Positions 32,531 to 42,221 of a DNA stretch of 64,000 bases are shown here, in pieces. A program made the position numbers and the translations under genes. Numbering within the stretch: the stretch's first letter is position 1; each line of letters begins with the position of its first letter. Below the pieces are notes generated by a model. That model searched no databases, was not told the DNA's origin, and saw only the letters and a list, made by a program, of their open reading frames with translations. Source of the DNA: Candidatus Enterococcus willemsii (GTDB taxonomy: Bacteria > Bacillota > Bacilli > Lactobacillales > Enterococcaceae); the NCBI RefSeq assembly GCF_009933335.1, contig NZ_MAEL01000049.1, positions 1-64,000 on the forward strand, in the 5' to 3' direction.

Positions 32531-33757
32531 ATGACTAAGAAAGTGTCAATGACCACACAAATCGTAATTGCGGTTGTGTTAGGAATTTTATTGGGAGCAG
32601 TCTTCCCAATTGTTGGGCAACATTTAAAAATTATTGGGGACTTATTTTTGCGATTGATGCAGATGGCAATTCCAGTGCTGATTTTGGGGCAAATTATTCA
32701 AGCTGTCTCAAGCATTGAAACAAAAGAATTAACAAGCTTAGGCGGACGAACAATTGTTGTTTTTGGCTTGTCTTCCTTCTTGGCTGCTGTTTGGGGAATT
32801 TTAATGGCAATTGTATTCAAAGCAGGTGCAGGGACTGATTTATCAGCAGCTAGTGAGGTAGCTGTGGAAGCGAAAGAAATTTCATTTACAGAAACCTTTT
32901 TAGGTTTTGTACCAACAAATATCTTTGATGCATTATCAAGTGGTACGATTGTGCAAATTATTGTTTTTGCCTTATTCTTTGGTGTGGCGCTAAACAAATT
33001 TATGAGTACTCATCCAGAGTCACCTCTAGGTAAGGTAATTGTAGATTTTAATGATGTAATTATCATGATTATTCGATATGTTATGATTATTGCACCACTA
33101 GGCATTTTTGCACTAATTGCCTCAACAATTAGTAATTTAGGATTAGATATTATTGGTTCGTTGTTATCTTATTTAGGCGTCTATGCTTTAGCAACTGTTT
33201 TATTCTTAGGACTATGGATTACCCTAATTTCGGTCTACGTAAGGGTAAGTCCAATTCGATTAATCAAAAACATGAAAAATATGTCTGTCATGGCATTGGC
33301 AACTACGTCTTCAGCAATTACACTGCCTACAGCAATGGAAGAAACCCAAACAAAATTAGGTGTCAGCCAACGGATTACTAATTTGGTTTTACCGTTGGGC
33401 ATGTCCTTAAATAGTAACGGTTCAGCGATGCATATGGCGATAACGGTAATGACTATTTCGCAAATGTATCAAATTGATTTTAGTTTGGCACAAATTGCTT
33501 ATGTCGCTGTGGCAGCAACAATTATTTCATTAGCGAATGCAGTTGTTCCGGGTGCAGGTCTTGTTTCTCTGGCAATTATTGTGCCGCAAATGGGCTTGCC
33601 GATTGAGAGTATTGCGATTTTTGCAGGAGTCGAATGGTTTGTTGGCATGTTACGGACTATCTTGAATGTTAACTCCGATGTTTATTCTGCTATTGTAGTA
33701 GCAAAATCAGTCAATGAAATTGACTATGACATTTTTAACGGTAGAAAAAACGCATAA
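32531..33757 (+). CDS. dicarboxylate/amino acid:cation symporter (DAACS family)
   Basis: The 408-residue protein has about eight membrane segments. It shows the family's serine-rich TTSSAITLPTAMEE loop (about residues 260-273), the LPLGMSLNSNGSAMH segment and the late NVNSDVYSAIV motif. It imports acidic or neutral amino acids or C4-dicarboxylates with sodium or protons. The ATG follows AAAAGGAG. It is monocistronic between two terminators. A homologue lies at 56069-57328. The N-terminus is short compared with GltP, which is common in firmicutes. Substrate unknown. Confidence 0.88.
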   Translation: MTKKVSMTTQIVIAVVLGILLGAVFPIVGQHLKIIGDLFLRLMQMAIPVLILGQIIQAVSSIETKELTSLGGRTIVVFGLSSFLAAVWGILMAIVFKAGAGTDLSAASEVAVEAKEISFTETFLGFVPTNIFDALSSGTIVQIIVFALFFGVALNKFMSTHPESPLGKVIVDFNDVIIMIIRYVMIIAPLGIFALIASTISNLGLDIIGSLLSYLGVYALATVLFLGLWITLISVYVRVSPIRLIKNMKNMSVMALATTSSAITLPTAMEETQTKLGVSQRITNLVLPLGMSLNSNGSAMHMAITVMTISQMYQIDFSLAQIAYVAVAATIISLANAVVPGAGLVSLAIIVPQMGLPIESIAIFAGVEWFVGMLRTILNVNSDVYSAIVVAKSVNEIDYDIFNGRKNA

Positions 33758-33769
33758 AATAAGACCATT

Positions 33770-33803
33770 AGCTAGTTTCTACATATAGAAGCTAGCTTTT
33801 TTT
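33770..33803 (+). terminator. terminator after DAACS symporter 1
   Basis: AGCTAGTTTCTA pairs with TAGAAGCTAGCT (33786-33797) with one G-T pair, followed by a T tract. Confidence 0.88.
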
Positions 33804-33856
33804 ATAAACAACACAGAGTTTTAAACGGGAATACTTATTTGTTTCGTAAATTATGG

Positions 33857-33862
33857 TATACT
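33857..33862 (+). promoter_or_regulatory. extended -10 promoter of the RNase J2 gene
   Basis: TATACT is preceded by TGG (a TGn extended -10). The transcript would have a leader of about 155 bases, containing an eight-codon reading frame (33909-33935) with AGAGGA upstream. No longer gene is seen in 33804-34027. Confidence 0.5.
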
Positions 33863-34027
33863 AGATTAGAATCTTTTAGGGAAAATAGAAGATAGAGGAA
33901 AACAGATCATGATTTTTATCAAGCATATGGTTTAATCCCTGTATTAAAAAATCATTGGATGTTTTATAAATGTCGAATATACATACTTATTAAAGAGTAG
34001 TAAATAATTAATTGAGAGGTGAAAATT

Positions 34028-35707
34028 TTGAGTAAAATCAAAATTATCCCACTTAGTGGTGTGCGAGAAAATGGAAAAAACTTGTACATTGCTGAAGTGG
34101 AAGAGGATATATTTGTGTTAGATTGTGGTCTACGCTATCCAGAAAATGAGTTATTAGGAATCGATACAGTTATTCCTGATTTTTCGTATTTAGAAGAAAA
34201 TGCTGAGAGAGTCGCAGGGGTCTTTTTAACGCACGGTCACGCAGATGCAATCGGTGCATTACCGTACTTTTTGGAAAAAATCCAAGTCCCAGTATTTGGT
34301 ACACAGCTGACAATTGAATTAGCAAAAATGGCGGTACATCGTTATGAGCCAACAAAGAAATTTAAAGAATTCCATGTGATTGATGTGCATTCTGAGATTG
34401 ATTTTGAAGGCACAACTGTTAGCTTCTTTTCAACGACACACACGATTCCTGACTCTGTCGGAATTTGTTTGAATACACCTGAAGGAAATATTGTTTATAC
34501 AGGCGATTTCAAGTTTGATCAAGCAGCTATTCCAATGTATCAAACAGACTTTGCTCGTTTAGCTGAAATTGGTAAAGAAGGTGTCTTAGCCTTATTAAGT
34601 ACATCAAGTAATGCTGAAAATGCAGCAACAGTGGCTTCAGAAGCTCAAATTGCTGATGAAGTAGCTGATACTATTCGTTATTGGGAAGGTCGCATTATTG
34701 TTGCTTGCGTGGCAAGTAATTTACAACGTGTTCAACAAGTGATTGAAGCTGCCCATCGTGCGGATCGTAAAGTCGTTTTAACCGGACAAGACTTTGGTAA
34801 AATTATTCGTACTGCGATGAAATTGAATAAAATTAAACTTCCTGATGAGCATATTTTAATTACACAAAAAGAAATGAGTAAGTATGACGATAGCCAAATT
34901 GTAATCTTAGAAACTGGTCGTATGGGTGAGCCAATCAAAGCTTTGCAACGTATGGCCAGTGGCGCTCATCGGACGCTGAAAATCAAAGAAGGAGATTTGG
35001 TTTACATTACAACCACTCCAACGATTGCGATGGAAACTTTTGTTGCGAAGACTGAGGATATTATTTATCGTACGGGTGCAACTGTTAAGAGTATCTCAGA
35101 TAATTTGCGCGTTTCTGGTCATGCAAGTCCGAATGATTTGCAGCTGATGTTAAACTTTATGAAACCTAAATACTTCTTACCAGTTCAAGGGGAGTATCGC
35201 TTATTAGCAGCACATGCTAAATTAGCACAAGAAGTGGGCATTCCGTTAAACCATATTTTTATTACAGCTCGTGGGGATGTTTTAGAATATACAAAAGGTG
35301 AACTTGTTTCAGCTGGTAGTGTGCCTGCGGAAAATGTGATGGTCGATGGTATTGGTGTCGGTGACATTGGAAATATCGTCTTAAGAGATCGTAAAGTTTT
35401 ATCAGAAGATGGGATATTTGTTGCCGTTGTAACGATTAATCGGCGTGAAAAACGAATTGTTTCGAAACCACAAATTACATCAAGAGGTTTTGTTTATGTC
35501 AAGGCTAGCCGAGATTTGATTCGTGAAGGTGGCGAAATGGTGGAACAAATCGTAGACAAACATCTAAATGAACCTGATTTCGAATGGGGTAAATTGAAGC
35601 AAGATATTCGCGATCAGTTAAGTCGTTACCTATTTGAACAAACAAAACGACGTCCAGTTATTTTGCCAGTGATTATGGAAGCAAGCCAACGAAATAGAAA
35701 AAGATAA
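34028..35707 (+). CDS. rnjB: ribonuclease J2
   Basis: Metallo-beta-lactamase/beta-CASP nuclease of RNA turnover and processing, 559 residues, acting in a complex with RNase J1. The first metal motif reads THGHADAIG (His69, His71, Asp73), with Ala where active RNase J1 enzymes have a second His after the Asp. This is the degenerate form expected of J2-type subunits, which have low activity alone. The SGHAS motif and the C-terminal J-specific domain are present. I chose TTG 34028, 7 bases after GAGAGGTG; a GTG at 34019 overlaps that ribosome site. Followed by a strong terminator. Confidence 0.92.
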   Translation: MSKIKIIPLSGVRENGKNLYIAEVEEDIFVLDCGLRYPENELLGIDTVIPDFSYLEENAERVAGVFLTHGHADAIGALPYFLEKIQVPVFGTQLTIELAKMAVHRYEPTKKFKEFHVIDVHSEIDFEGTTVSFFSTTHTIPDSVGICLNTPEGNIVYTGDFKFDQAAIPMYQTDFARLAEIGKEGVLALLSTSSNAENAATVASEAQIADEVADTIRYWEGRIIVACVASNLQRVQQVIEAAHRADRKVVLTGQDFGKIIRTAMKLNKIKLPDEHILITQKEMSKYDDSQIVILETGRMGEPIKALQRMASGAHRTLKIKEGDLVYITTTPTIAMETFVAKTEDIIYRTGATVKSISDNLRVSGHASPNDLQLMLNFMKPKYFLPVQGEYRLLAAHAKLAQEVGIPLNHIFITARGDVLEYTKGELVSAGSVPAENVMVDGIGVGDIGNIVLRDRKVLSEDGIFVAVVTINRREKRIVSKPQITSRGFVYVKASRDLIREGGEMVEQIVDKHLNEPDFEWGKLKQDIRDQLSRYLFEQTKRRPVILPVIMEASQRNRKR

Positions 35708-35718
35708 AGAAAGCGAAG

Positions 35719-35755
35719 CAGCCTATAACCGAGTATGGTTATAGGCTGTTTTTTT
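35719..35755 (+). terminator. terminator after rnjB
   Basis: CAGCCTATAACC (35719-35730) pairs perfectly with its complement (35737-35748) around a 6-base loop, followed by seven T residues. Confidence 0.95.
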
Positions 35756-35804
35756 GTTTTACTCAGAGTTTATTGGTGTGCAGTGTTATTTTTCACATAC
35801 AGTA

Positions 35805-35826
35805 TTGGCACAAAGAAGTGTGCCAA
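35805..35826 (+). promoter_or_regulatory. MtlR-type operator upstream of mtlA
   Basis: TTGGCACA (35805-35812) and TGTGCCAA (35819-35826) form a perfect dyad. It matches the Bacillus MtlR site TTGNCACA/TGTGNCAA, here with a 6-base instead of a 4-base spacer. It lies about 20 bases upstream of the -35 box, fitting an activator site. Confidence 0.72.
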
Positions 35827-35844
35827 AGCTCTATGTAGAAGTGA

Positions 35845-35873
35845 TTGAAAACCCTATCATTTTGAATTAGACT
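35845..35873 (+). promoter_or_regulatory. mtlA promoter with overlapping cre
   Basis: TTGAAA (35845-35850) and TAGACT (35868-35873) are 17 bases apart. TTGAAAACCCTATCA (35845-35859) matches the cre consensus except for one base of the central CG, and covers the -35 box, so CcpA repression is likely. Confidence 0.55.
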
Positions 35874-35919
35874 AAGTATGTAAAGACAAACATTTTATTT
35901 ATTGGGAGGAGAAAAGGAC

Positions 35920-37344
35920 ATGGCAGAAGAGAAAAAAGGAATAAAAGCCAAAGTTCAGCGTTTTGGTAGCTATTTGAGTGGCATGGTTATGCCGAATATC
36001 GGTGCTTTTATTGCATGGGGTGTTATTACAGCTTTATTTATTGAGACAGGTTGGTTACCTAATGAACAATTAGCATCAATGGTTAGCCCAATGATTACGT
36101 ATTTATTGCCATTATTGATAGGGTATACAGGCGGTAGCATGGTTCATGGTCAACGAGGAGCAGTTGTCGGAGCGATTGCAACGATGGGGGTAATCGTTGG
36201 ATCAGAAGTTCCAATGTTTATTGGGGCAATGATTATGGGTCCAATCGGTGGCTGGTGTATAAAGAAATTTGATGAATTATTCTCAGATAAAATTCGTGCA
36301 GGTTTTGAAATGTTAGTTAATAACTTTTCTTCTGGTTTGATTGGTTTTGCTTTAGCTATTTTAGGATTTTATGGTATTGGCCCAGTTGTAAGTTCATTAA
36401 CAACGATGATGGGCAATGGTGTAGAAGCCATTGTGAATGCTAGCTTACTACCATTAGCAAATATCTTCATTGAACCAGCTAAAATCCTGTTCTTAAATAA
36501 TGCGATTAATCACGGTATTTTGACACCGTTAGGAACGGAACAATCACTTGAAACAGGTAAGTCCATTCTATTCTTATTAGAAGCTAATCCTGGCCCAGGT
36601 GTTGGTCTGCTATTAGCTTACATGTTCTTTGGTAAAGGCGCTGCTAAATCTTCGGCTCCAGGTGCAGTGATTATTCAATTTTTAGGCGGGATTCATGAAA
36701 TTTACTTCCCATATGTCATGATGAAACCGCTCCTGTTTTTAGCGGTGATTGGTGGAGGAATTTCAGGAACGTTCACATTCCAATTATTGGATGCTGGTTT
36801 ACAAGCCGCTGCTTCACCGGGATCAATTATCGCGATTTTGGGAATGGCTCCTAAAGGTGGCTCACTTCCTGTGATTGCTGGGGTAGTCGTTGCAGCAGTA
36901 GTCTCATTCCTTATTTCAATGGTTATCTTAAAAGCTGACCGTTCGACTGAAGACGAATTTGCTGCATCCCAAGCAGCGGTAGCTTCAGCTAAAGCTGAAA
37001 GTAAAGGACAAGCGGTTGCTGTTGAGGAAACAGTTGTTGTACCAACAGTAGATAAGAAAATCGATAAAATCATTTTTGCTTGTGATGCCGGTATGGGATC
37101 TAGTGCGATGGGAGCATCTGTTTTACGAAACATGATTAAAAAAGCAGGTGTAGAGATACCAGTAAGTAACTCGGCAATTAATAATTTAAAAGATGAGTCA
37201 AATACGCTAATTGTCACTCAAGTAGAGTTATACGAACGTGCCAAACAAAAAGCACCGTCGGCAGATTTTGTGACCGTTGAAAACTTTATGAATAGCCCTC
37301 GTTATGAAGAAGTAGTTAATCGAATGAAAGAACAATCAAGCTAA
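35920..37344 (+). CDS. mtlA: PTS mannitol transporter subunit IICB
   Basis: Mannitol uptake with phosphorylation. The 474-residue protein has a membrane IIC domain (about 1-335) with the VMPNIGAFIAWG start and the NNAINHGILTPLG and GGIHEIYFPYV motifs, an Ala/Lys-rich linker, and a C-terminal IIB domain with the phosphocysteine in ACDAGMGSSAMG (about residue 385). IIA is separate (mtlF), as usual in firmicutes. ATG 35920 lies 9 bases after GGGAGGA. First gene of mtlA-mtlR-mtlF-mtlD, with an MtlR-type operator and a cre upstream. Confidence 0.96.
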   Translation: MAEEKKGIKAKVQRFGSYLSGMVMPNIGAFIAWGVITALFIETGWLPNEQLASMVSPMITYLLPLLIGYTGGSMVHGQRGAVVGAIATMGVIVGSEVPMFIGAMIMGPIGGWCIKKFDELFSDKIRAGFEMLVNNFSSGLIGFALAILGFYGIGPVVSSLTTMMGNGVEAIVNASLLPLANIFIEPAKILFLNNAINHGILTPLGTEQSLETGKSILFLLEANPGPGVGLLLAYMFFGKGAAKSSAPGAVIIQFLGGIHEIYFPYVMMKPLLFLAVIGGGISGTFTFQLLDAGLQAAASPGSIIAILGMAPKGGSLPVIAGVVVAAVVSFLISMVILKADRSTEDEFAASQAAVASAKAESKGQAVAVEETVVVPTVDKKIDKIIFACDAGMGSSAMGASVLRNMIKKAGVEIPVSNSAINNLKDESNTLIVTQVELYERAKQKAPSADFVTVENFMNSPRYEEVVNRMKEQSS

Positions 37345-37368
37345 TACATTTCGTTAGCACAATTAGGG

Positions 37369-37407
37369 CGAAAAGCAGTGAAACATAAACTGCTTTTCGT
37401 CATTTTT
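37369..37407 (+). terminator. hairpin between mtlA and mtlR (partial terminator)
   Basis: CGAAAAGCAGT (37369-37379) pairs with ACTGCTTTTCG (37389-37399), followed by TCATTTTT. The T tract is short and interrupted, so it may reduce rather than stop transcription into mtlR. Confidence 0.7.
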
Positions 37408-37421
37408 AGGAGGTGAATAAC

Positions 37422-39488
37422 TTGTATTTCTCTAATCGGGAAAAACAAATTTTAAAGCTATTAGTGGAATATACAGAAGGGATTACTCCACAAGAGTTAC
37501 AAACGCAACTGCAAATCAGTAAACGGACACTGTATCGTGAAATATCAAGTATTGAAAAAAGCTTGAAACCATTAGAAATTCAAATTGTGAAACCGCGCGG
37601 TAAAGGGTACCAACTCGTTGGTGAGGCGAAGAAAATTGCAGATATAAAACAAGTTATCCAAAAAGATAAGCAAATGCCTATAGACAATGTCCATCGTCAA
37701 AGTGCGTTGGCCTCTAATCTTCTATTAGCCGATGAAGAACAAACAATTGAAGGCTTAGCAATTGATTTTGACGTCAGTCCGAGTACGATTCATAACGATT
37801 TACAACTGGTGGAAGAAAGTTTAAAAGACTATTCGTTAACTTTAGAACGTCGTAAAGCACGAGGCATTATCATTACAGGCGGTGAATATGAGCGGCGTCA
37901 AATTCTTGGAAATACGATTTATAGCGGTGTGAGTGAGTATGAATTTTTTCATTATTTATCGTCACTTACAGCAACAATGACAGAAGCGATGACGACTAAT
38001 TTTTTCTTACGATTAATCACCCCACAAGCGTTTTATATTGCTAAGACGGTGATTTTAGATAAACGCAATAAATTATTTTTAGAAGTAACAGACAATCAAA
38101 TTCAGCAAGTGATTACGATTTTAGCCTTATCGATTGACCGGGTTAAAACCAATCATTTGTTAAACAATTCATTCAATAAGAGCCAAATTTCCGCTGAAAT
38201 TTATGCACTAGCTGAGCAAATTATGACTAATGTGACGGAACATGGTGTTGTGATGCCGGAAGAAGAGTACCTCTTTTTTGCTCGTCAGTTAGAAGGTGTG
38301 AATTACAAAAAACCGCAAAATATCTTTTTAGAAAGTTTTGATGTGGCGTTGTCTTATCAAGTGCGCGAAGTGATTCGTATTGTATCTGAAGAAATGCAAA
38401 TTGATTTTCGAGTGGATGATGTCTTGTACTATGACTTATTGACCCATTTGTCAGCGGCATTTAAACGGATGAATAATTTAGTCCAATTAGCTAATAACCC
38501 TTTACTTGACAAAATTGTGGTGCAATACGAGGCATTGACACAGGCAATTCAGTCAGCATTATCAAACCAATTTCCAGATGAACAGTTTTCAACGAATGAA
38601 TTAGCTTATATCGTAATTCACTTTGCGGCTTCGCTTGAACGTCATCCTACGAAAAAAGCTATTTCTACCTTAGTTTTATGCTCAAGTGGAATTGGTACGG
38701 CAAAAATTTTAGAAAGTCGTTTACGAAAATATATTCCTGAAATTGATCATATTCAAATCATTAAAATTTCGCAGATGAGTCATGTCGATTATAAAAAGTT
38801 TGATTTAATCCTTTCAACGATTTTCTTACCAGATTTTACTTTGCCATATAAATTGATTTCACCGTTGTTATTAGACGATGAAGTTCAACGATTAAAGCAA
38901 GAAATTGCAGACAAACGTTTTGAGTCTAAAAGTGCAGAACCTGTCATTGTTGCTAAAGAATCAGAAGGTTCATTTGATTATGTTTATGACTTAATGAAAG
39001 TCGGCAATGACTTATTAACACAGTTTGATATTAAGTCCATTCAAACAGACAAAACATTGGAAGCGACGATTCAACAAATTATGGAAGGATTGGAAGGCGT
39101 CATTGTTGAAGATGCCCTAAAAGTGAGTGAACGCGTGTTAAGACGACACCAAACAGCGCCCATTGGGATTCCTGGTACGAACTTAGCTTTGTTTCATAGC
39201 TCTAATCCCTATGTGAAAGCTCCTTACTTTAGCATATTCGACTTAACTTCGCCTATTCCAGTATTAGGTATGGACAAACGGCCGATGGCACTTTCACGCG
39301 TGTTGTTGATGCTCGCTCCTGAACCAATGACACCGGTAGAAGAAAAATTACTAGGCTTAATTAGCGCGTCCATTATTGAAAGTGATTTGAATATGGAGAT
39401 TTATCAAAATGAAACCAAAGAAGTTATTTATGAATTAATTAGTTCTCTCTTTGTGAATGAAATTAGAGAGGCAGAGGAGGAAAAATAA
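37422..39488 (+). CDS. mtlR: mannitol operon activator MtlR
   Basis: The 688-residue PTS-controlled transcriptional activator has two N-terminal helix-turn-helix regions (about 5-60 and 90-140), two PRD domains (about 180-400), a galactitol-type IIB-like domain with CSSGIGTAK (about residues 420-428) and a C-terminal IIA-like domain with phosphorylatable histidines. I chose TTG 37422, 8 bases after AGGAGG; a GTG at 37413 overlaps the ribosome site. Its target is presumably the dyad at 35805-35826. Its stop overlaps the mtlF start in TAATG. Confidence 0.93.
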   Translation: MYFSNREKQILKLLVEYTEGITPQELQTQLQISKRTLYREISSIEKSLKPLEIQIVKPRGKGYQLVGEAKKIADIKQVIQKDKQMPIDNVHRQSALASNLLLADEEQTIEGLAIDFDVSPSTIHNDLQLVEESLKDYSLTLERRKARGIIITGGEYERRQILGNTIYSGVSEYEFFHYLSSLTATMTEAMTTNFFLRLITPQAFYIAKTVILDKRNKLFLEVTDNQIQQVITILALSIDRVKTNHLLNNSFNKSQISAEIYALAEQIMTNVTEHGVVMPEEEYLFFARQLEGVNYKKPQNIFLESFDVALSYQVREVIRIVSEEMQIDFRVDDVLYYDLLTHLSAAFKRMNNLVQLANNPLLDKIVVQYEALTQAIQSALSNQFPDEQFSTNELAYIVIHFAASLERHPTKKAISTLVLCSSGIGTAKILESRLRKYIPEIDHIQIIKISQMSHVDYKKFDLILSTIFLPDFTLPYKLISPLLLDDEVQRLKQEIADKRFESKSAEPVIVAKESEGSFDYVYDLMKVGNDLLTQFDIKSIQTDKTLEATIQQIMEGLEGVIVEDALKVSERVLRRHQTAPIGIPGTNLALFHSSNPYVKAPYFSIFDLTSPIPVLGMDKRPMALSRVLLMLAPEPMTPVEEKLLGLISASIIESDLNMEIYQNETKEVIYELISSLFVNEIREAEEEK

Positions 39489-39925
39489 TGCAATTAGAAA
39501 AAAATATGATTTTATTAAACCAAGAATTTACTACTAAAGAAGAAGCAATTCGTGAAAGTGGCCGTTTATTAGTGGAAGCTGGCTGCGTAGAAGAAGCGTA
39601 TATCGATGCAATGATTGAAAGAAATAATTTAGTTTCGACGTACATGGGGAATTTTATTGCCATTCCACATGGTACCGATGAAGCCAAAAAATACGTGAAA
39701 AAAAGTGGCATTTCGATTATCCAAGTACCGCAAGGAGTCGATTTTAGTACAGACGAGGAAGAAAAATTAGCAATGGTCGTCTTTGGTATCGCGGGTGTGG
39801 ATAATGAACATTTAGACATTTTACAAAAAATTGCTATTTTCTGCTCTGATGTGGACAATGTTGTGAAATTAGTGAGTGCTTCTTCTGTTGAAGAAATTAT
39901 TTCCTTGCTTGAGGAGGTCGAATAG
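39488..39925 (+). CDS. mtlF: PTS mannitol transporter subunit IIA
   Basis: Phosphoryl-carrier protein that passes phosphate from HPr to the IIB domain of MtlA; cytosolic. The 145-residue protein contains the phosphohistidine motif in [15 protein letters not shown] (about His62) of the mannitol/fructose IIA family. Full length. The ATG overlaps the mtlR stop by one base and has GAGGAGG upstream. One base separates it from mtlD. Confidence 0.96.
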   Translation: MQLEKNMILLNQEFTTKEEAIRESGRLLVEAGCVEEAYIDAMIERNNLVSTYMGNFIAIPHGTDEAKKYVKKSGISIIQVPQGVDFSTDEEEKLAMVVFGIAGVDNEHLDILQKIAIFCSDVDNVVKLVSASSVEEIISLLEEVE

Positions 39926-39926
39926 G

Positions 39927-41072
39927 ATGAAAGCTGTTCACTTTGGTGCAGGAAATATCGGCCGTGGTTTTATCGGAGAGATTTTATTTAACAATGATTT
40001 TTCCATCGACTTTGTTGATATCAATGCGACGCTTATTGATGCCTTAAAAGAAAGACAGAGCTATGAAATTGAATTAGCCAGCGAGGGAAAAGAACGCATT
40101 ACCGTATCGAATGTCAATGGACTAAACAATCAAACAGAACCAGAAGCTGTGATTGCTGCGATTTCTCATGCTGATTTAGTAACTACTGCAATTGGACCAA
40201 ATATTTTGCCATTTATTGCGGAATTAATTGCCAAAGGGATTCAAAAACGTCGAGCTGCAGATATCACAGCACCCCTTGATGTGATTGCGTGTGAAAATAT
40301 GATTGGTGGCAGTCAATTTTTATTCTCGAAAGTTAATGAATATCTAACGAAAGAAGATTTGGCATACGTTGAAGCATTTGTAGGCTTTCCAAATGCGGCA
40401 GTCGATCGGATTGTACCTATCCAACATCATGAAGATCCCTTGTTTGTTTCAGTAGAACCCTTTAGTGAGTGGGTCGTGGATGCAACGCAGTGTAAAAATC
40501 AAACGTTACAATTGAATGGCGTGTTGTACGTAGAAGACTTAGAACCATATATTGAACGAAAACTGTTTTCTGTCAATACTGGACATGCGACAACGGCTTA
40601 TACAGGAAGTTTTTATGGTTATCAAACAATTGGTGAAGCAATTGTTGATGAACGAGTATTGAGTCAATTAAAGCAGGTATTACAAGAAACCGGTAATTTA
40701 TTAATTGAAAAATGGGGATTTGATCGACAAACACATGTACAATATACAGAAAAAATCATTCATCGCTTTGAAAATCCATATATTTCCGATGATATTTCAC
40801 GCGTTGCAAGGACACCGATTCGCAAGCTAGGTTTTGATGAACGGTTTATTCGTCCAATCCGTGAAGCGAAGGAACGTGGGCTTTCTTACCAACACTTAGT
40901 AGAAGTAGTCGCGATGATTTTGCATTATCAAGATGTGAATGACCAAGAAAGCGTTGAGTTGACACAGCTTTTAACAGAAAAAACAGTTCGAGAAGTTATT
41001 CAATCAATAACAAAATTGATGGATGAGGACTTAATTGCCGAGATTGAAGCAGCTTACAAAAAAATAAAGTGA
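39927..41072 (+). CDS. mtlD: mannitol-1-phosphate 5-dehydrogenase
   Basis: Oxidises mannitol-1-phosphate to fructose-6-phosphate with NAD. The 381-residue protein has the N-terminal dinucleotide motif [14 protein letters not shown] (about 4-17), the CENMIGGS segment, and the [11 protein letters not shown] and long-chain mannitol dehydrogenase features at the centre. ATG 39927 lies 6 bases after GGTCG/GAGGAGG, directly after mtlF. It completes the mannitol pathway. Confidence 0.96.
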   Translation: MKAVHFGAGNIGRGFIGEILFNNDFSIDFVDINATLIDALKERQSYEIELASEGKERITVSNVNGLNNQTEPEAVIAAISHADLVTTAIGPNILPFIAELIAKGIQKRRAADITAPLDVIACENMIGGSQFLFSKVNEYLTKEDLAYVEAFVGFPNAAVDRIVPIQHHEDPLFVSVEPFSEWVVDATQCKNQTLQLNGVLYVEDLEPYIERKLFSVNTGHATTAYTGSFYGYQTIGEAIVDERVLSQLKQVLQETGNLLIEKWGFDRQTHVQYTEKIIHRFENPYISDDISRVARTPIRKLGFDERFIRPIREAKERGLSYQHLVEVVAMILHYQDVNDQESVELTQLLTEKTVREVIQSITKLMDEDLIAEIEAAYKKIK

Positions 41073-41089
41073 TTTCACTCGAAGGGTTC

Positions 41090-41118
41090 TTGCTTTTCCA
41101 ATAAAAGGGTGGTAAAAT
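41090..41118 (+). promoter_or_regulatory. nagB promoter
   Basis: TTGCTT (41090-41095) and TAAAAT (41113-41118) are separated by 17 bases, followed by AAAGGAG before the nagB start. Confidence 0.6.
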
Positions 41119-41157
41119 TGGCATATACCAAAAATGAAATACAAAGGAGAGTTTTTC

Positions 41158-41859
41158 ATGGAGATTATTCGTGTAAAAAATGCCGATGAAGGCGGAAAAA
41201 AAGCATTTGAAATTATTAAAGAAGGTATTGCAAAAGGCGCTACAACATTTGGTTTAGCAACAGGAAGTACCCCTGAAACATTGTATAGCTATTTAGTTGC
41301 AAGTGACTTAGATTTTTCTGATAAAACTTCTATTAATTTAGACGAATATGTAGGCTTAAGCGGCGACGACGAACAAAGCTACCGTTACTTTATGAACAAA
41401 CACCTTTTCAACGAAAAACCTTTTAAAGAATCATATGTGCCAAATGGTAAAGCAGAAGATTTAGAAGCAGAATGCAAACATTATGATGAAATTATCGAGC
41501 AACATCCAATTGATATCCAAATCTTAGGGATTGGTCAAAATGGCCATATTGGTTTTAACGAACCAGGCACACCATTTGATGTAAAAACACAAGTCGTTGA
41601 TTTAACAGAATCAACAATCAATGCGAACAAACGCTACTTTGATAAAGTAGAAGATGTACCTACTCGTGCGGTATCAATGGGAATTGGTTCAATCATGCAA
41701 AGTAAAAAAATCGTATTAATGGCATTTGGCGAAGCAAAAGCAGATGCAATTAAAGGGATGATTAATGATGCACCAACGACTGATTTACCAGCAAGTGTGT
41801 TACAAAACCATGATGATGTTATCGTGATTGTTGACGAAGAAGCAGCAAGTAAATTATAA
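41158..41859 (+). CDS. nagB: glucosamine-6-phosphate deaminase
   Basis: Converts glucosamine-6-phosphate to fructose-6-phosphate and ammonia, linking amino-sugar use to glycolysis. The 233-residue protein has [12 protein letters not shown], the LDEYVGL motif, and [14 protein letters not shown] with the catalytic residues; the short firmicute-type form lacks the allosteric C-terminal tail of the E. coli enzyme. ATG 41158 follows AAAGGAG. Monocistronic, with promoter and terminator. A GlcNAc-type PTS is encoded 4 kb downstream; no nagA is in the window. Confidence 0.96.
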   Translation: MEIIRVKNADEGGKKAFEIIKEGIAKGATTFGLATGSTPETLYSYLVASDLDFSDKTSINLDEYVGLSGDDEQSYRYFMNKHLFNEKPFKESYVPNGKAEDLEAECKHYDEIIEQHPIDIQILGIGQNGHIGFNEPGTPFDVKTQVVDLTESTINANKRYFDKVEDVPTRAVSMGIGSIMQSKKIVLMAFGEAKADAIKGMINDAPTTDLPASVLQNHDDVIVIVDEEAASKL

Positions 41860-41868
41860 AAAATAGCA

Positions 41869-41914
41869 AACCTGTATCTCTGCAACGCTAGTTTGTAGGG
41901 ATACAGGTTTTTTT
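41869..41914 (+). terminator. terminator after nagB
   Basis: CCTGTATC (41871-41878) pairs with GATACAGG (41900-41907), extended by inner CTGCAA/TTGTAG pairs, then a run of T residues. Confidence 0.88.
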
Positions 41915-42077
41915 GTATTCTCATTGAAGAAACATGGAGAAAATTGTTCAGAATTTTTAGAGTTATTTGTAGGTTCTATTACTTAAAATAACTTGTTGCA
42001 CGATAAATTTATAAATAAATATTTTTACTTAACAACGTAATAATTTAATTATCTGTTATTATCTGTTACAATAGTTG

Positions 42078-42086
42078 TGTTATACT
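42078..42086 (+). promoter_or_regulatory. extended -10 promoter of the SpxR-like gene
   Basis: TGT directly precedes TATACT (42081-42086), an extended -10 element; no good -35 is seen. The resulting leader is about 130 bases. The remaining part of the 362-base gap after nagB is AT-rich and shows only a repeated TTATCTGTTA stretch (42049-42068). Confidence 0.45.
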
Positions 42087-42221
42087 GTGTCAATGAAAGA
42101 GAAGATATCAAGCCTTTCTTCTTGTTGTTCTGTACTAATTTAAACAAAGTCAAAGAGTAATAATTAAACAATGAAATAGCAATATAAATTTCATTTAGGA
42201 AAACAATCGAGGTGTAAAAAA

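Noticed and set aside
36702-37217. 171-codon minus-strand frame under mtlA
   Set aside because: An antisense shadow of the IIC-IIB linker and IIB domain; its composition follows the mtlA codon pattern and there is no start signal.
42049-42068. Short repeat of TTATCTGTTA as a possible CRISPR or tandem array
   Set aside because: Only two partial copies and no spacer structure; probably chance in AT-rich DNA.
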